Source: Lachnospiraceae bacterium UBA1748 (GTDB taxonomy: Bacteria; Bacillota; Clostridia; Lachnospirales; Lachnospiraceae). Taken from it: a DNA stretch of 13,589 nt. Under the pieces are notes generated by a model. It ran no database searches, was not told the DNA's origin, and worked only from the letters and a program-made list of their open reading frames with translations. Of the stretch, positions 1 through 7,523 are shown in pieces (position 1 is the first letter of the stretch; the number at the start of each line of letters is the position of its first letter). The position numbers were made by a program, and so were the translations under genes. The stretch covers positions 42,210 through 55,798 of the forward strand of contig DCHQ01000036.1 of the NCBI GenBank assembly GCA_002314855.1, read 5' to 3'.

Positions 1-420
1 GTAACAAAGTCATGTTTCAAATATGACGAAGCTGAAGGAGTATACTACAGATATATTTACGGCGAACCACATATGGACTATGCAGATCCAGCAAATCCTG
101 TGCAGCTTTCATTCTCTAACATCATTCTCCAGCGATGTATTGGTGCTTCTCTTGATGATCATGATTACAGAGCTCTTGAGATTCATAAGCAGACAGAAGA
201 CGGATGGTTTATCACTAATGGACATGCAATCCATATTACATGGGCTAAGCCTAACAGCAATACTGAGCCAACAAGATTCTACGACGATAACGGCGATGAA
301 ATCGAGCTTAGTACAGGTAAAACAATCATCTGTGCTATCCAGGACGGCGGTAATGCCAAGACTGATTTTATATTCAAGGACAGCAATGGCGGAAACGTAG
401 AAGCTTCGTTTAATAACTAA
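1..420 (+). CDS. DUF3048 (YerB-type) lipoprotein, C-terminal part only
   Basis: The reading frame is open from base 1 to a TAA at 418-420, giving 139 codons with the N-terminus outside the window. The sequence resembles the C-terminal half of the DUF3048/YerB family. It begins with a repeated-Tyr segment ending YGEPHMD, followed by a strand like the family's 'nvivq' element (LSFSNIILQ). A 'WFITNGHAIHITWAKP' strand follows, then the family-typical TRFYDDNGDEIELSTGKT block. Members are exported lipoproteins of unknown biochemical function, common in Bacillota; the signal peptide and lipobox would lie upstream, unseen. Internal ATG codons such as the one at 73 lie inside the domain and are not starts. 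The gene converges on the minus-strand signalling operon and shares a bidirectional terminator with it. The family call is by motif memory. Confidence 0.8.
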   Translation, partial: VTKSCFKYDEAEGVYYRYIYGEPHMDYADPANPVQLSFSNIILQRCIGASLDDHDYRALEIHKQTEDGWFITNGHAIHITWAKPNSNTEPTRFYDDNGDEIELSTGKTIICAIQDGGNAKTDFIFKDSNGGNVEASFNN

Positions 421-450
421 GCTAGTAAATGTAAAATGTAAAATGTAATA

Positions 451-511
451 AAAAAAAGAATTTGACACTAAAATTCGCTTCGCTAGGAATTAATGTGTCA
501 AATTCTTTTTT
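451..511. terminator. Long bidirectional hairpin terminator between convergent genes
   Basis: A 17-bp stem pairs 452-468 (core gaatttgacac) with 495-511 (core gtgtcaaattc). An inner helix pairs aattc (472-476) with gaatt (487-491). The plus strand ends in TTTTTT (506-511) and the minus strand ends in a run of T (complement of 451-457), so it can stop transcription from both sides. It serves the DUF3048 gene on the plus strand and the REC-GGDEF gene on the minus strand. A near-identical copy lies at 7442-7500. Confidence 0.85.
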
Positions 512-512
512 A

Positions 513-563
513 TTTACACTACTAAGAATTACTGACTTTAAAATTTTACACTACTAAGAATTA
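513..563 (+). repeat. 19-bp direct repeat in the convergent intergenic gap
   Basis: The 19-mer tttacactactaagaatta occurs at 513-531 and again at 545-563, offset by 32 bases. The second copy forms the left arm of the hairpin at 556-577; the first copy lacks a matching right arm. It looks like a partial local duplication of a terminator-type element. Confidence 0.75.
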
Positions 564-580
564 GTGGCCTAATTCTTTTT
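556..580 (+). terminator. Second hairpin terminator (plus-strand orientation)
   Basis: A 9-bp stem pairs 556-564 (aagaattag) with 569-577 (ctaattctt) around a tggc loop. It runs into TTTTT (576-580) on the plus strand. On the minus strand no T-run follows, so it is best read as a back-up terminator for plus-strand transcription. It lies 8 nt from the stop of the minus-strand REC-GGDEF gene. Confidence 0.55.
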
Positions 581-587
581 ATTAGTT

Positions 588-1952
588 TTACTTATCTTCT
601 ATTTGAGCTATGCCATAGTCAAAGCTAACATTCTTGCCAAGATACAATTTCTCGAAGTTGCTAAGAATTCTCTTTGCAACATTCTCGCTATTCTCCTCAT
701 TGGCATCAAGAAGTATTACTATAACCTGCTTGGTAGAATACCTTGTTGATATATCAACGCGTCTGAGTGATGAATAAATGGACTGCTCAAGCATATTAAG
801 TGCAAGCTCCATCTCTTCATTTTCAACCACTCTGTCAGTTGGTGTATTGGCTGTAAATAGTACGATATGCACCTCTTTGCTATTACGTTCCACAAAACGA
901 CGCACAAAATTGTACACATGATGGAAGCTGTCAAAATCCATGAGATATGCGCCCTTGCCCGCATCTGATCTGGCCATAACCTCACGAAGATATCCAAGGT
1001 CCACCATATTAGATGATCTTTCGCGCTCAATCTTTTTAGAATCACTATAAAAATGGTATGAATTCTTTCCATTTTGCTTAACATAGTAAAGCGCTTTATC
1101 AGCGGCATTATATAGTGTCTTGAAATCTTCTCCGTCAGTAGGCGCAACTGCTATTCCAACTGATACGGATGTATTAGTATCAAACTTGCAGTCATCAATC
1201 TTTCTGACCATCTCACTAATCATATCTGATGCCCTGTTTCTAAGATTGGCCTCATCCTTGTAATCACTGATATATACAACAAACTCATCGCCACCAATTC
1301 TGCAAAGAACATCGCCTTCTCTTGCATACTTTTCCATGGTCTCAGCAAACATCTTAAGGGCCTTATCACCGGCCATATGTCCATAGTTGTCATTTATGGC
1401 CTTGAAGTTATCCATATCCATCATGAATACAGCACCCTTATCGCCATTGTTCATTTTTTCATCAACTAGTTTTTCAGTATATGCTCTGTTCCAAAGTCCT
1501 GTTAATGCATCCTTTTGAGATTTACTCTGGATATCAAGTACTTCCTGTGTTTTTTTCTCAAGTCGATCTGCAAGGCTCGCTCTAAGCTCTTCAAGTTCCA
1601 GTGTTCTACTGATTCTTGAGCGCATAACCTGTTTCACAAATGGCTTAGCTATGAAATCCTGTGCGCCCTCCTCAAGACATCTACTTTCTACGGCCGCATC
1701 ATTATCCGCTGTTAAAAAGATAATAGGAATATCTCTGGCAGTTTCCATTGTCTTTATCTTGCTCATAACTTCGAAACCGTCCATCTCAGGCATATTAATA
1801 TCGAGCAATATCAAATCGCATACATTATTCTCAAGAAATTTGATGGCCTGTGCGCCCATTGTAACTGCTGTTATTTTATAGATATCACTAAGAGCTTCCT
1901 TGGCCATAACCAAATTGGTCTTATTATCATCAACGATTAATATGTGTTTCAT
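588..1952 (-). CDS. Response regulator diguanylate cyclase (REC-GGDEF plus degenerate GGDEF)
   Basis: A cytoplasmic 454-aa protein predicted to make c-di-GMP from two GTP when phosphorylated. The receiver (1-120) has acidic D8/D9, phospho-acceptor D51 (LLDINMPEMDG), T81 and K103 (AKPF). A coiled linker (118-147) leads to the GGDEF domain (148-310), with MDMDNF metal strand D179/D181, active-site GGDEF at 220-224 and product-inhibition I-site RxxD at 211-214, exactly five residues before it. Residues about 312-454 look like a second GGDEF domain that has lost its signature: STKQV stands in place of GGDEF, but RRVD sits at the I-site spacing. The start is the ATG at 1950-1952, preceded by AGAGGA, because the upstream extension lacks a receiver fold. 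It overlaps the end of the DegV gene by 23 nt, suggesting translational coupling. The neighbouring hybrid kinase is the likely phosphodonor. Confidence 0.9.
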   Translation of the reverse strand: MKHILIVDDNKTNLVMAKEALSDIYKITAVTMGAQAIKFLENNVCDLILLDINMPEMDGFEVMSKIKTMETARDIPIIFLTADNDAAVESRCLEEGAQDFIAKPFVKQVMRSRISRTLELEELRASLADRLEKKTQEVLDIQSKSQKDALTGLWNRAYTEKLVDEKMNNGDKGAVFMMDMDNFKAINDNYGHMAGDKALKMFAETMEKYAREGDVLCRIGGDEFVVYISDYKDEANLRNRASDMISEMVRKIDDCKFDTNTSVSVGIAVAPTDGEDFKTLYNAADKALYYVKQNGKNSYHFYSDSKKIERERSSNMVDLGYLREVMARSDAGKGAYLMDFDSFHHVYNFVRRFVERNSKEVHIVLFTANTPTDRVVENEEMELALNMLEQSIYSSLRRVDISTRYSTKQVIVILLDANEENSENVAKRILSNFEKLYLGKNVSFDYGIAQIEDK

Positions 1953-2820
1953 GTTTATCCTCTCTTTGCTTAAATAGAACACCAAAGGTGTTAGGTCCAC
2001 AGTTACAAGATACCGTCGCAGAAGCCTGGACTTCATGGACTTCACGGAACTTAACATATCGTTCAAGCTCACTTTCTATTCTCGTTATTTTATCGTGCGA
2101 GCAACCTGCATATGTTACAAATCCTATTTCATCATCTATCTTCTTATACCCTTTCAGAAGATCCTTAATATACTTTTTAGATGCCTTGCTATAATCACCT
2201 ATATATATCCTTTTTATAGTAAGCCTGCCATCTTCATTCATATATAGCACTGGGTGAAGTCTTAGCGCATTACACATAGTCTTTATAGTCTTATCCACCT
2301 TACCATTGTAATAAAGGTAATCGGCATTATATGCTATAAATGACGTGCTAATTCTTGGAATCATCGCTTCTATTTTTTCTACTATCTCTGATCCTTTAGC
2401 GCCATCATCTCGAAGCTTCGAGGCTTCTATAGCAAGTATTCCCTGACCAGATGACAGGTGCTTTGAATCAACGATTCTTACTCTTCGTCCATCTATCCCC
2501 ATCATACTTCTGGCAAGGACCGCATTCTTATATGCATCACTTATACCACTACTAATACATATATGAACTATCTCGTCGTACTTGTCGAGGCACTTAACAA
2601 AAAAGTTTTTGTAATCTACTGCTCTAGGAACTATTGACTGAGCCTTTCGCTTACCATCATTAATATATTCCATGAGGTTTCTTGCATCGATTTCTGCAGT
2701 ATCCTTAAAAACTCCCTCTTCTGTTGCAACATCATAGTATATTATTTCAATTGCACACTTTTCCAGTATGTCACGTGGAAGATCGGCCACACATTCTGTC
2801 GTAATTATAATATTATGCAT
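1930..2820 (-). CDS. DegV family (fatty-acid-binding type) protein
   Basis: A 296-aa protein matching DegV-family length and landmarks. The N-terminal strand with ADLP (12-15) stands for the usual DSTADLP. SSGISDAY (90-97) stands for SSGLSGTY, and VDSKHLSSGQG (117-127) is the family's central signature. The C-terminal element reads NCGPNTFGVLF. DegV proteins bind a fatty acid between two domains, and some (FakB) present it to the kinase FakA. Here the usual TSxPS element reads AQSIVP (60-65) and the C-terminal GPHxGPG-like loop carries Asn in place of His, so the ligand or affinity may differ. No fakA-like kinase is in the window. The start ATG has GGAGG at 2829-2833 with 8-nt spacing. The gene begins 3 nt after the histidine kinase stop and overlaps the diguanylate cyclase start, so it is embedded in a signalling operon. 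Family call is firm; role in signalling is inference. Confidence 0.88.
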   Translation of the reverse strand: MHNIIITTECVADLPRDILEKCAIEIIYYDVATEEGVFKDTAEIDARNLMEYINDGKRKAQSIVPRAVDYKNFFVKCLDKYDEIVHICISSGISDAYKNAVLARSMMGIDGRRVRIVDSKHLSSGQGILAIEASKLRDDGAKGSEIVEKIEAMIPRISTSFIAYNADYLYYNGKVDKTIKTMCNALRLHPVLYMNEDGRLTIKRIYIGDYSKASKKYIKDLLKGYKKIDDEIGFVTYAGCSHDKITRIESELERYVKFREVHEVQASATVSCNCGPNTFGVLFKQREDKHETHINR

Positions 2821-2823
2821 ATG

Positions 2824-5586
2824 TTAATCCTCCAATGAATATTCCTGAGTGAGGCTTCGAAGTATATCAGCAACCTTGTCATAATCAAAATCATCTGCTG
2901 CGTTTTTAATTACATCACCTGCATCCTTTAGCTCGTTACCATCATACACGCATTGCCCAAGTTCCTTCGCCTGTTCAATAATTTGGTCACTGTCATAGGA
3001 AGAACATGATTCTCTCATTGCCTTTATTAAAGTTTTCAGCTCATCGTGGCTTATAACCTTGGACTCACAACCATCCACATTTGCTACGTTATCTTTACTA
3101 TCGTTAGCCGCCGCATTAAGTTCTATGAGTTCCTCGCCAAGCTCAATTATTTCATAGTAGCTTCGCATAAGCTCATCGTGACCATCACGTATAATCTGTA
3201 TATCACCGGACTTTCCAGCAAGTTCCAGTCTTTTAGCCATATCAGACAGACTCTTGGCACCTAGAGACATGGAAGAGCTTTTAAGAGCATGAACTTCGAT
3301 AGTATAATTCTTCCAGTCAGCCTTGGCATAGAATGAGCCCATAAGACTAACCTTTTCTCTACCCTTACCCACATAGGTTTTTAATATTGAAAGATAAGCA
3401 TCCTTGCTATCACCTGTATAGAACAGTCCTGTTTTAACATCTATCAGTTTATCTATACGCTCATTCGTCTTAAGCTCTGAATTATCTAATTTTATATTAC
3501 TCTTTTCAGTAAAAGCAGCATTACCAGCCTTCTCTATCATATCCTTAGGAAGATGCTGCTTTAATATTCTTTCGAGGGCTGCAAGTTCTATTGGCTTAGC
3601 CAGGAATCCAGAGAAACCATTTGCCATAAAGCTCTCTCTTGCACCTCCTACAGCATTGGCAGTAAGCGCCACGATAGGTAAGTTCTTGTAATAAGCCTCG
3701 TCTCTACTCCTAATAATCTGAGTAGCCTCTACTCCATCCATCTCTGGCATCATATGATCCATAAATACAAGATCAAAGTCCTTGGAATTAAGCATCCTAA
3801 TGGCCTCTGCTCCGCTTTCAACTGTGAGCACCTGCATCTTATACGGTTGCATAAGTCCAACAGCAACCTGAAGATTAATAACATTATCATCGACTATAAG
3901 GACTCGTGCTCTTGGAGCAGTAAATGATATTCCACTTCGCTTAGCTTCATGCAAGTCAACTATCATCGATTCATTATTGAATATTCCTGCAATAGGTATT
4001 TCATAGATAGGCTTATAGATACAACGCATATTTACAGGAACTTCGACTGAATCTTTTCGGCTCTGAACTATAACTACCGTGAGTTTATCAGCTATTGATT
4101 CAAAATATTCTTTGTTGGCAAGATACTCTTCTTTACCTATGAAGCAGTGAGTAATATTTCCACGATTAATTCTCATCGTTAGATCTTCAAATCGATTGCA
4201 AAGGAAGTTTCTAACCTGAAGCGAATCACCTATTTCTGTTAGGAACCTCTTGTACTGAAGCTTAAGGCTTGGATTTTTGAATTTATTAACATCAATGAAG
4301 CTTGCTGCATTAATCTTCTCGGATTCACGAACACTTACAAAAGGCTTTTTGTCACTGACTTTAAGAGGTATTACAAAGCTAAATACCGAGCCTTTTCCAT
4401 ATTCGCTGGTAACTTTAATAAAGCCGCCCATACTACCAACCAGTCTCTTGGTAATAACAAGTCCTAAACCTGTTCCTTCAACGGCTCTATTCTTTTTGGA
4501 ATCAACCTGCTGAAAGCTCGAGAACAGCTTATCTATATTTTCTCTCTTGATACCTATACCAGAGTCTTCAACTGAAACATTGAGATTGATACCATACTCC
4601 CTAATAGTCTGACTTACCCTGAGAGTTATACCACCTTCATGTGTATACTTAACTGCATTAGTAAGTAGATTAATCATTACCTGCTTTATTCTTATCTCAT
4701 CACCGATTAATCCCTTTGGAATATTGGTATCAACTCGAACCACAAGTTCTAGAGGCTTGTCTCCCATTCTGGTCATGGTCATATTTATTACATCATTAAG
4801 AGTGGATGCAAGATTAAACTCGTCCTCTATAAGTTCCATCTTACCTGATTCAATTTTTGAAAAATCAAGAACATCGTTGATAATAGATAGTAGACTTCGT
4901 CCCGAATTCTGTATCTGCAAGCAGTATTCACGAACTGTATCTGTGACATTACGCTCTCTAAGTGCCAGCTCACACATACCAATAATGGCATTCATCGGAG
5001 TTCGTATTTCATGGCTCATATTAGCCAAAAACTCCGACTTGGATTTTTCAGCTTTTTCAGCTCGATATGCAGTATCAGCCAGCCTTTCTCTAACCTTGTC
5101 ATCTCTAACAATATTAAGATAAATAGAAAGACCTATTCCTATCATAAGGAATGCTCCGAAAAGGAATGATAGCACACTGCTGCCTTCATTGAATTTGATG
5201 ACCTCAAATAATCCACAATGAAGAGCTATGCTTACTATTGCCAGAAACAACTGGTACAATACCAATTTCCTGTCATGATAGAAAGACGCCAAAACAATCG
5301 TGCCTGTTAATAGCATGAATTCAAGCAGATAATTATCAATATATAAGCCGCTTATAAATACTGTAGAAAAAAGAAATGTAGAAAAGATAAGAGATTGTAT
5401 TTTAAGCGGTACTCTTATATCAATGGCTGTATATATAATAATCGCCATCTGTATCCATATTACCCAATATACATACGTAGGCCATCCACATTTGATGCCA
5501 ATAATGGTATCAAATGTTGCTGCCGATGCAGTAAGTAAAGCCGCAACATATACCTCTGGCTTTCTTCTGTTTGTTATAAAACCCAT
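2824..5586 (-). CDS. Membrane hybrid histidine kinase (HisKA-HATPase-pseudoREC-REC-Hpt)
   Basis: A 920-aa phosphorelay kinase of BarA/ArcB-like layout. About six membrane helices (residues 11-160) form the sensor. A short helical linker leads to HisKA with phospho-acceptor H192 (MSHEIRTP). The HATPase domain has NLLTNAVKYT, DSGIGI and GTGLGL boxes (about 295-410). Residues 430-555 look like a receiver fold without an acceptor Asp. A canonical receiver follows (560-675: D566/D567, D610, T642, K664). An Hpt domain has H766 (EVHALKSSS). The last 80 residues form an extra acidic helical segment not recognised. The relay H192 to D610 to H766 could pass phosphate to the receivers of the flanking HD-GYP and GGDEF proteins. 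The start ATG at 5584-5586 is preceded by GGGGGG at 5596-5601, an unusual G-only ribosome site. It starts 25 nt after the HD-GYP gene. The stimulus is unknown; no periplasmic domain is visible. Confidence 0.93.
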   Translation of the reverse strand: MGFITNRRKPEVYVAALLTASAATFDTIIGIKCGWPTYVYWVIWIQMAIIIYTAIDIRVPLKIQSLIFSTFLFSTVFISGLYIDNYLLEFMLLTGTIVLASFYHDRKLVLYQLFLAIVSIALHCGLFEVIKFNEGSSVLSFLFGAFLMIGIGLSIYLNIVRDDKVRERLADTAYRAEKAEKSKSEFLANMSHEIRTPMNAIIGMCELALRERNVTDTVREYCLQIQNSGRSLLSIINDVLDFSKIESGKMELIEDEFNLASTLNDVINMTMTRMGDKPLELVVRVDTNIPKGLIGDEIRIKQVMINLLTNAVKYTHEGGITLRVSQTIREYGINLNVSVEDSGIGIKRENIDKLFSSFQQVDSKKNRAVEGTGLGLVITKRLVGSMGGFIKVTSEYGKGSVFSFVIPLKVSDKKPFVSVRESEKINAASFIDVNKFKNPSLKLQYKRFLTEIGDSLQVRNFLCNRFEDLTMRINRGNITHCFIGKEEYLANKEYFESIADKLTVVIVQSRKDSVEVPVNMRCIYKPIYEIPIAGIFNNESMIVDLHEAKRSGISFTAPRARVLIVDDNVINLQVAVGLMQPYKMQVLTVESGAEAIRMLNSKDFDLVFMDHMMPEMDGVEATQIIRSRDEAYYKNLPIVALTANAVGGARESFMANGFSGFLAKPIELAALERILKQHLPKDMIEKAGNAAFTEKSNIKLDNSELKTNERIDKLIDVKTGLFYTGDSKDAYLSILKTYVGKGREKVSLMGSFYAKADWKNYTIEVHALKSSSMSLGAKSLSDMAKRLELAGKSGDIQIIRDGHDELMRSYYEIIELGEELIELNAAANDSKDNVANVDGCESKVISHDELKTLIKAMRESCSSYDSDQIIEQAKELGQCVYDGNELKDAGDVIKNAADDFDYDKVADILRSLTQEYSLED

Positions 5587-5611
5587 AAAAATCTGCCCCC
5601 CGATTTATATT

Positions 5612-7318
5612 CTAATGCATAAGTACACTATTAATACTTTCTCTTAAAATGCTTGGATTAATTGGTTTAGTGACATAATCTCTCACTCCATAATCTTCGC
5701 TCTTCTTGATGGTTGGCATACTCTTATCTCCAGTAATAAATATTACTTTGAGCTTTCTTGTATTATGCCTTATCCAATCAAGCACTTCAAAGCCATTCAT
5801 ATCTGGCATCTCCATATCAAGAAGACATACATCAAATTCTGCTTCCTTTAGATAATCGATGGCTTCATGACCGCTAAGAGCTGATGTAAGTATATAATTC
5901 TCATCAATCAAAGCATGCTCAACCAGTTTATGAACAATATCATCATCATCAACCACAAGGATATTTACAGTTCTGTTATAGTCTGACTGTTTCATCTCAA
6001 ATTGCATATCCTCATCCATCATATCAAGCATAATCTTGGCGATTTTGGGGTCAAACTGCCTTCCCATACCCTTAGATATCTGCTCTCGTACAATGTCCTG
6101 ACTCATCACCTTATGATAAGATCTGTTACTGGTCATAGCATCATAGGCATCAGCTACAGATATAACTCTAGCAACAAGCGGTATATCCTCACCTGCCAGA
6201 CCATTGGGATAACCTGTTCCATCGTATCTTTCATGATGCCATCTTGCACCGACAGCTAAATCAGGTATTACATCCACTCCCCTAAGTATCTGATAGCCTG
6301 CGACGGTATGAAGTTTTATCTTCTCATACTCTTCATCGGTAAGCTTACCATCCTTATTAATGATTCTGTCATCTACTCGAATCTTTCCAACATCATGTAA
6401 TATTCCTATATAATAAGCCTCAGTCTGGGCCTTTTCATCGCATCCAAGACGGCGCATTATCTCACGTGCATACCTTGCCACACGCATAGAATGGCCTCGT
6501 GTATACTTATCCTTGGCCTCTACTGCACTACACAAAACCTCTATAAGCTGTTCACTAAGGTTCTCCTGAAGCTCCTGAAGTTCTTCCAGCTTACGATTTT
6601 CATTAATCATTATTTCCTTAATCTTACGCTCACTGCTAAACTCTCGCTGAGAATGTATGAAAGTAAATACCATAATAAGACCAAGAGAAATACTAACGTT
6701 AAGAGCAGTTACAATATATGTTGCAACCTGTATTATCTCGGCTATGGCAGGTATAGTTACAAATATACCAAGGTACAGAAGTTCCTTTTTAGAAAAAGCC
6801 TTTCTATGTCTTATGAGCATATATACATCCATAAAATACACTGCAAATGGACATATCTGTGTCAAAAAGAAGAAATCGCCTCTTTGATAATAATTCGTTA
6901 CCGGATCAATATAAGCTATCTTGTGAATAGGCATTGTAACAGCAAGTATTACCTGACCAATTGCAAATAGCTTTCCGACTCTAAGCCATATATCGCTAAC
7001 AGTTGTTTTCTCCTTAATATTAGTGATGATCCATCCGAAAAGAGACAATAGAAGCAATCCAGAAGATGAAAAATACATGATTATATTGATAAAATACTGA
7101 GCATAAAATGAAAGCTTACCCGGGACACCACCAAGCACCCAATCGCCCAGGTCACCAACAATCATGAGCATATTAAATACAAGCATGGCTGAAAACCACT
7201 TGTCGCTCTTAGTCTTTGCACCAGAATTCGTCATCTGATATACAAACAAAATAAAACATATAAGCAAGCTATATGACTCAAGTATTATATTAATCTGTCT
7301 CATTCCAATTTCTAACAT
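5612..7318 (-). CDS. Seven-helix membrane HD-GYP protein with C-terminal receiver
   Basis: A predicted membrane c-di-GMP phosphodiesterase. Seven hydrophobic segments fill the first ~230 residues, followed by a coiled linker (ENRKLEELQELQENLSEQ). The HD-GYP domain has GHSMRVA, HD at 308-309 (GILHDVGKI), HH at 361-362 and the GYP signature at 369-371 (HHERYDGTGYP). HD-GYP enzymes open c-di-GMP to pGpG or GMP using two or three metal ions. The C-terminal receiver has an acidic DDDD stretch, D501 (LLDMEMPDMNG) and a KPI lysine. Receiver-last order is less usual than receiver-first. Coordinates use the ATG at 7316-7318, with GGGG at 7326-7329. A longer frame starts at 7348, but a candidate -10 at 7354-7359 would place transcription start on that codon. 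It is first in the signalling operon and opposes the GGDEF enzyme encoded last. Confidence 0.9.
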   Translation of the reverse strand: MLEIGMRQINIILESYSLLICFILFVYQMTNSGAKTKSDKWFSAMLVFNMLMIVGDLGDWVLGGVPGKLSFYAQYFINIIMYFSSSGLLLLSLFGWIITNIKEKTTVSDIWLRVGKLFAIGQVILAVTMPIHKIAYIDPVTNYYQRGDFFFLTQICPFAVYFMDVYMLIRHRKAFSKKELLYLGIFVTIPAIAEIIQVATYIVTALNVSISLGLIMVFTFIHSQREFSSERKIKEIMINENRKLEELQELQENLSEQLIEVLCSAVEAKDKYTRGHSMRVARYAREIMRRLGCDEKAQTEAYYIGILHDVGKIRVDDRIINKDGKLTDEEYEKIKLHTVAGYQILRGVDVIPDLAVGARWHHERYDGTGYPNGLAGEDIPLVARVISVADAYDAMTSNRSYHKVMSQDIVREQISKGMGRQFDPKIAKIMLDMMDEDMQFEMKQSDYNRTVNILVVDDDDIVHKLVEHALIDENYILTSALSGHEAIDYLKEAEFDVCLLDMEMPDMNGFEVLDWIRHNTRKLKVIFITGDKSMPTIKKSEDYGVRDYVTKPINPSILRESINSVLMH

Positions 7319-7353
7319 ATTAGGACCCCAATATACGCATTTTATCATGTAAT

Positions 7354-7382
7354 ATTATACACTAATCATCCATCTATTTGCA
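7354..7382 (-). promoter_or_regulatory. Candidate promoter of the signalling operon
   Basis: On the minus strand TATAAT occupies 7354-7359. A weak -35 (TGCAAA, 7377-7382, three of six consensus bases) lies 17 bp upstream. Transcription would begin near 7347, about 30 nt before the ATG at 7318. This is the only consensus -10 seen in the gap between leuA and the HD-GYP gene. The weak -35 leaves room for an activator. Confidence 0.4.
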
Positions 7383-7402
7383 CTGTTCTTTTGTATAAAA
7401 TG

Positions 7403-7419
7403 CACATAAAATCTATGTG
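7403..7419. promoter_or_regulatory. Inverted repeat upstream of the signalling operon promoter
   Basis: Perfect 6-bp arms CACATA (7403-7408) and TATGTG (7414-7419) are separated by 5 bp. The centre is about 64 bp upstream of the predicted transcription start, a usual place for an activator site. It is a short dyad in AT-rich DNA and could be chance. Confidence 0.25.
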
Positions 7420-7441
7420 TAGAATCACAAAAAAGAGTAAT

Positions 7442-7500
7442 AAAAAAAGAATTTGATACGAAATTCGCTTCGCTAGGAATTAATGTGTCAAATTCTTTTA
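7442..7500. terminator. Bidirectional hairpin terminator after leuA (repeat copy 2)
   Basis: This is a near-copy of the hairpin at 451-511. The arms gaatttgatac (7449-7459) and gtgtcaaattc (7485-7495) pair fully except for one U-G wobble. The internal segment from aaattc (7461) through the right arm is the same as in the first copy. On the minus strand it lies 24 nt past the leuA stop and ends in a run of seven T (complement of 7442-7448), so it should terminate leuA. On the plus strand TTTT follows. Confidence 0.8.
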
Positions 7501-7523
7501 TTATAATTATATTTAAAATCAAA

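Noticed and set aside
1953..2072. Forty-residue N-terminal extension of the REC-GGDEF gene
   Set aside because: It lies in the DegV coding region, has no receiver-like sequence, and the internal ATG at 1952 directly begins the canonical receiver strand with a good ribosome site.
6491..6970. Plus-strand open frame of 159 aa inside the HD-GYP gene
   Set aside because: It is antisense to the conserved membrane and linker region of a firmly identified gene. It has no recognisable domain, and its composition (Tyr/Ile/Lys rich) is that of an out-of-frame shadow.
7349..7448. c-di-GMP (GEMM) riboswitch before the signalling operon
   Set aside because: The gap is about 100 nt and AT-rich, and I see no conserved GEMM-like core. 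Only a short dyad and a -10 are visible.
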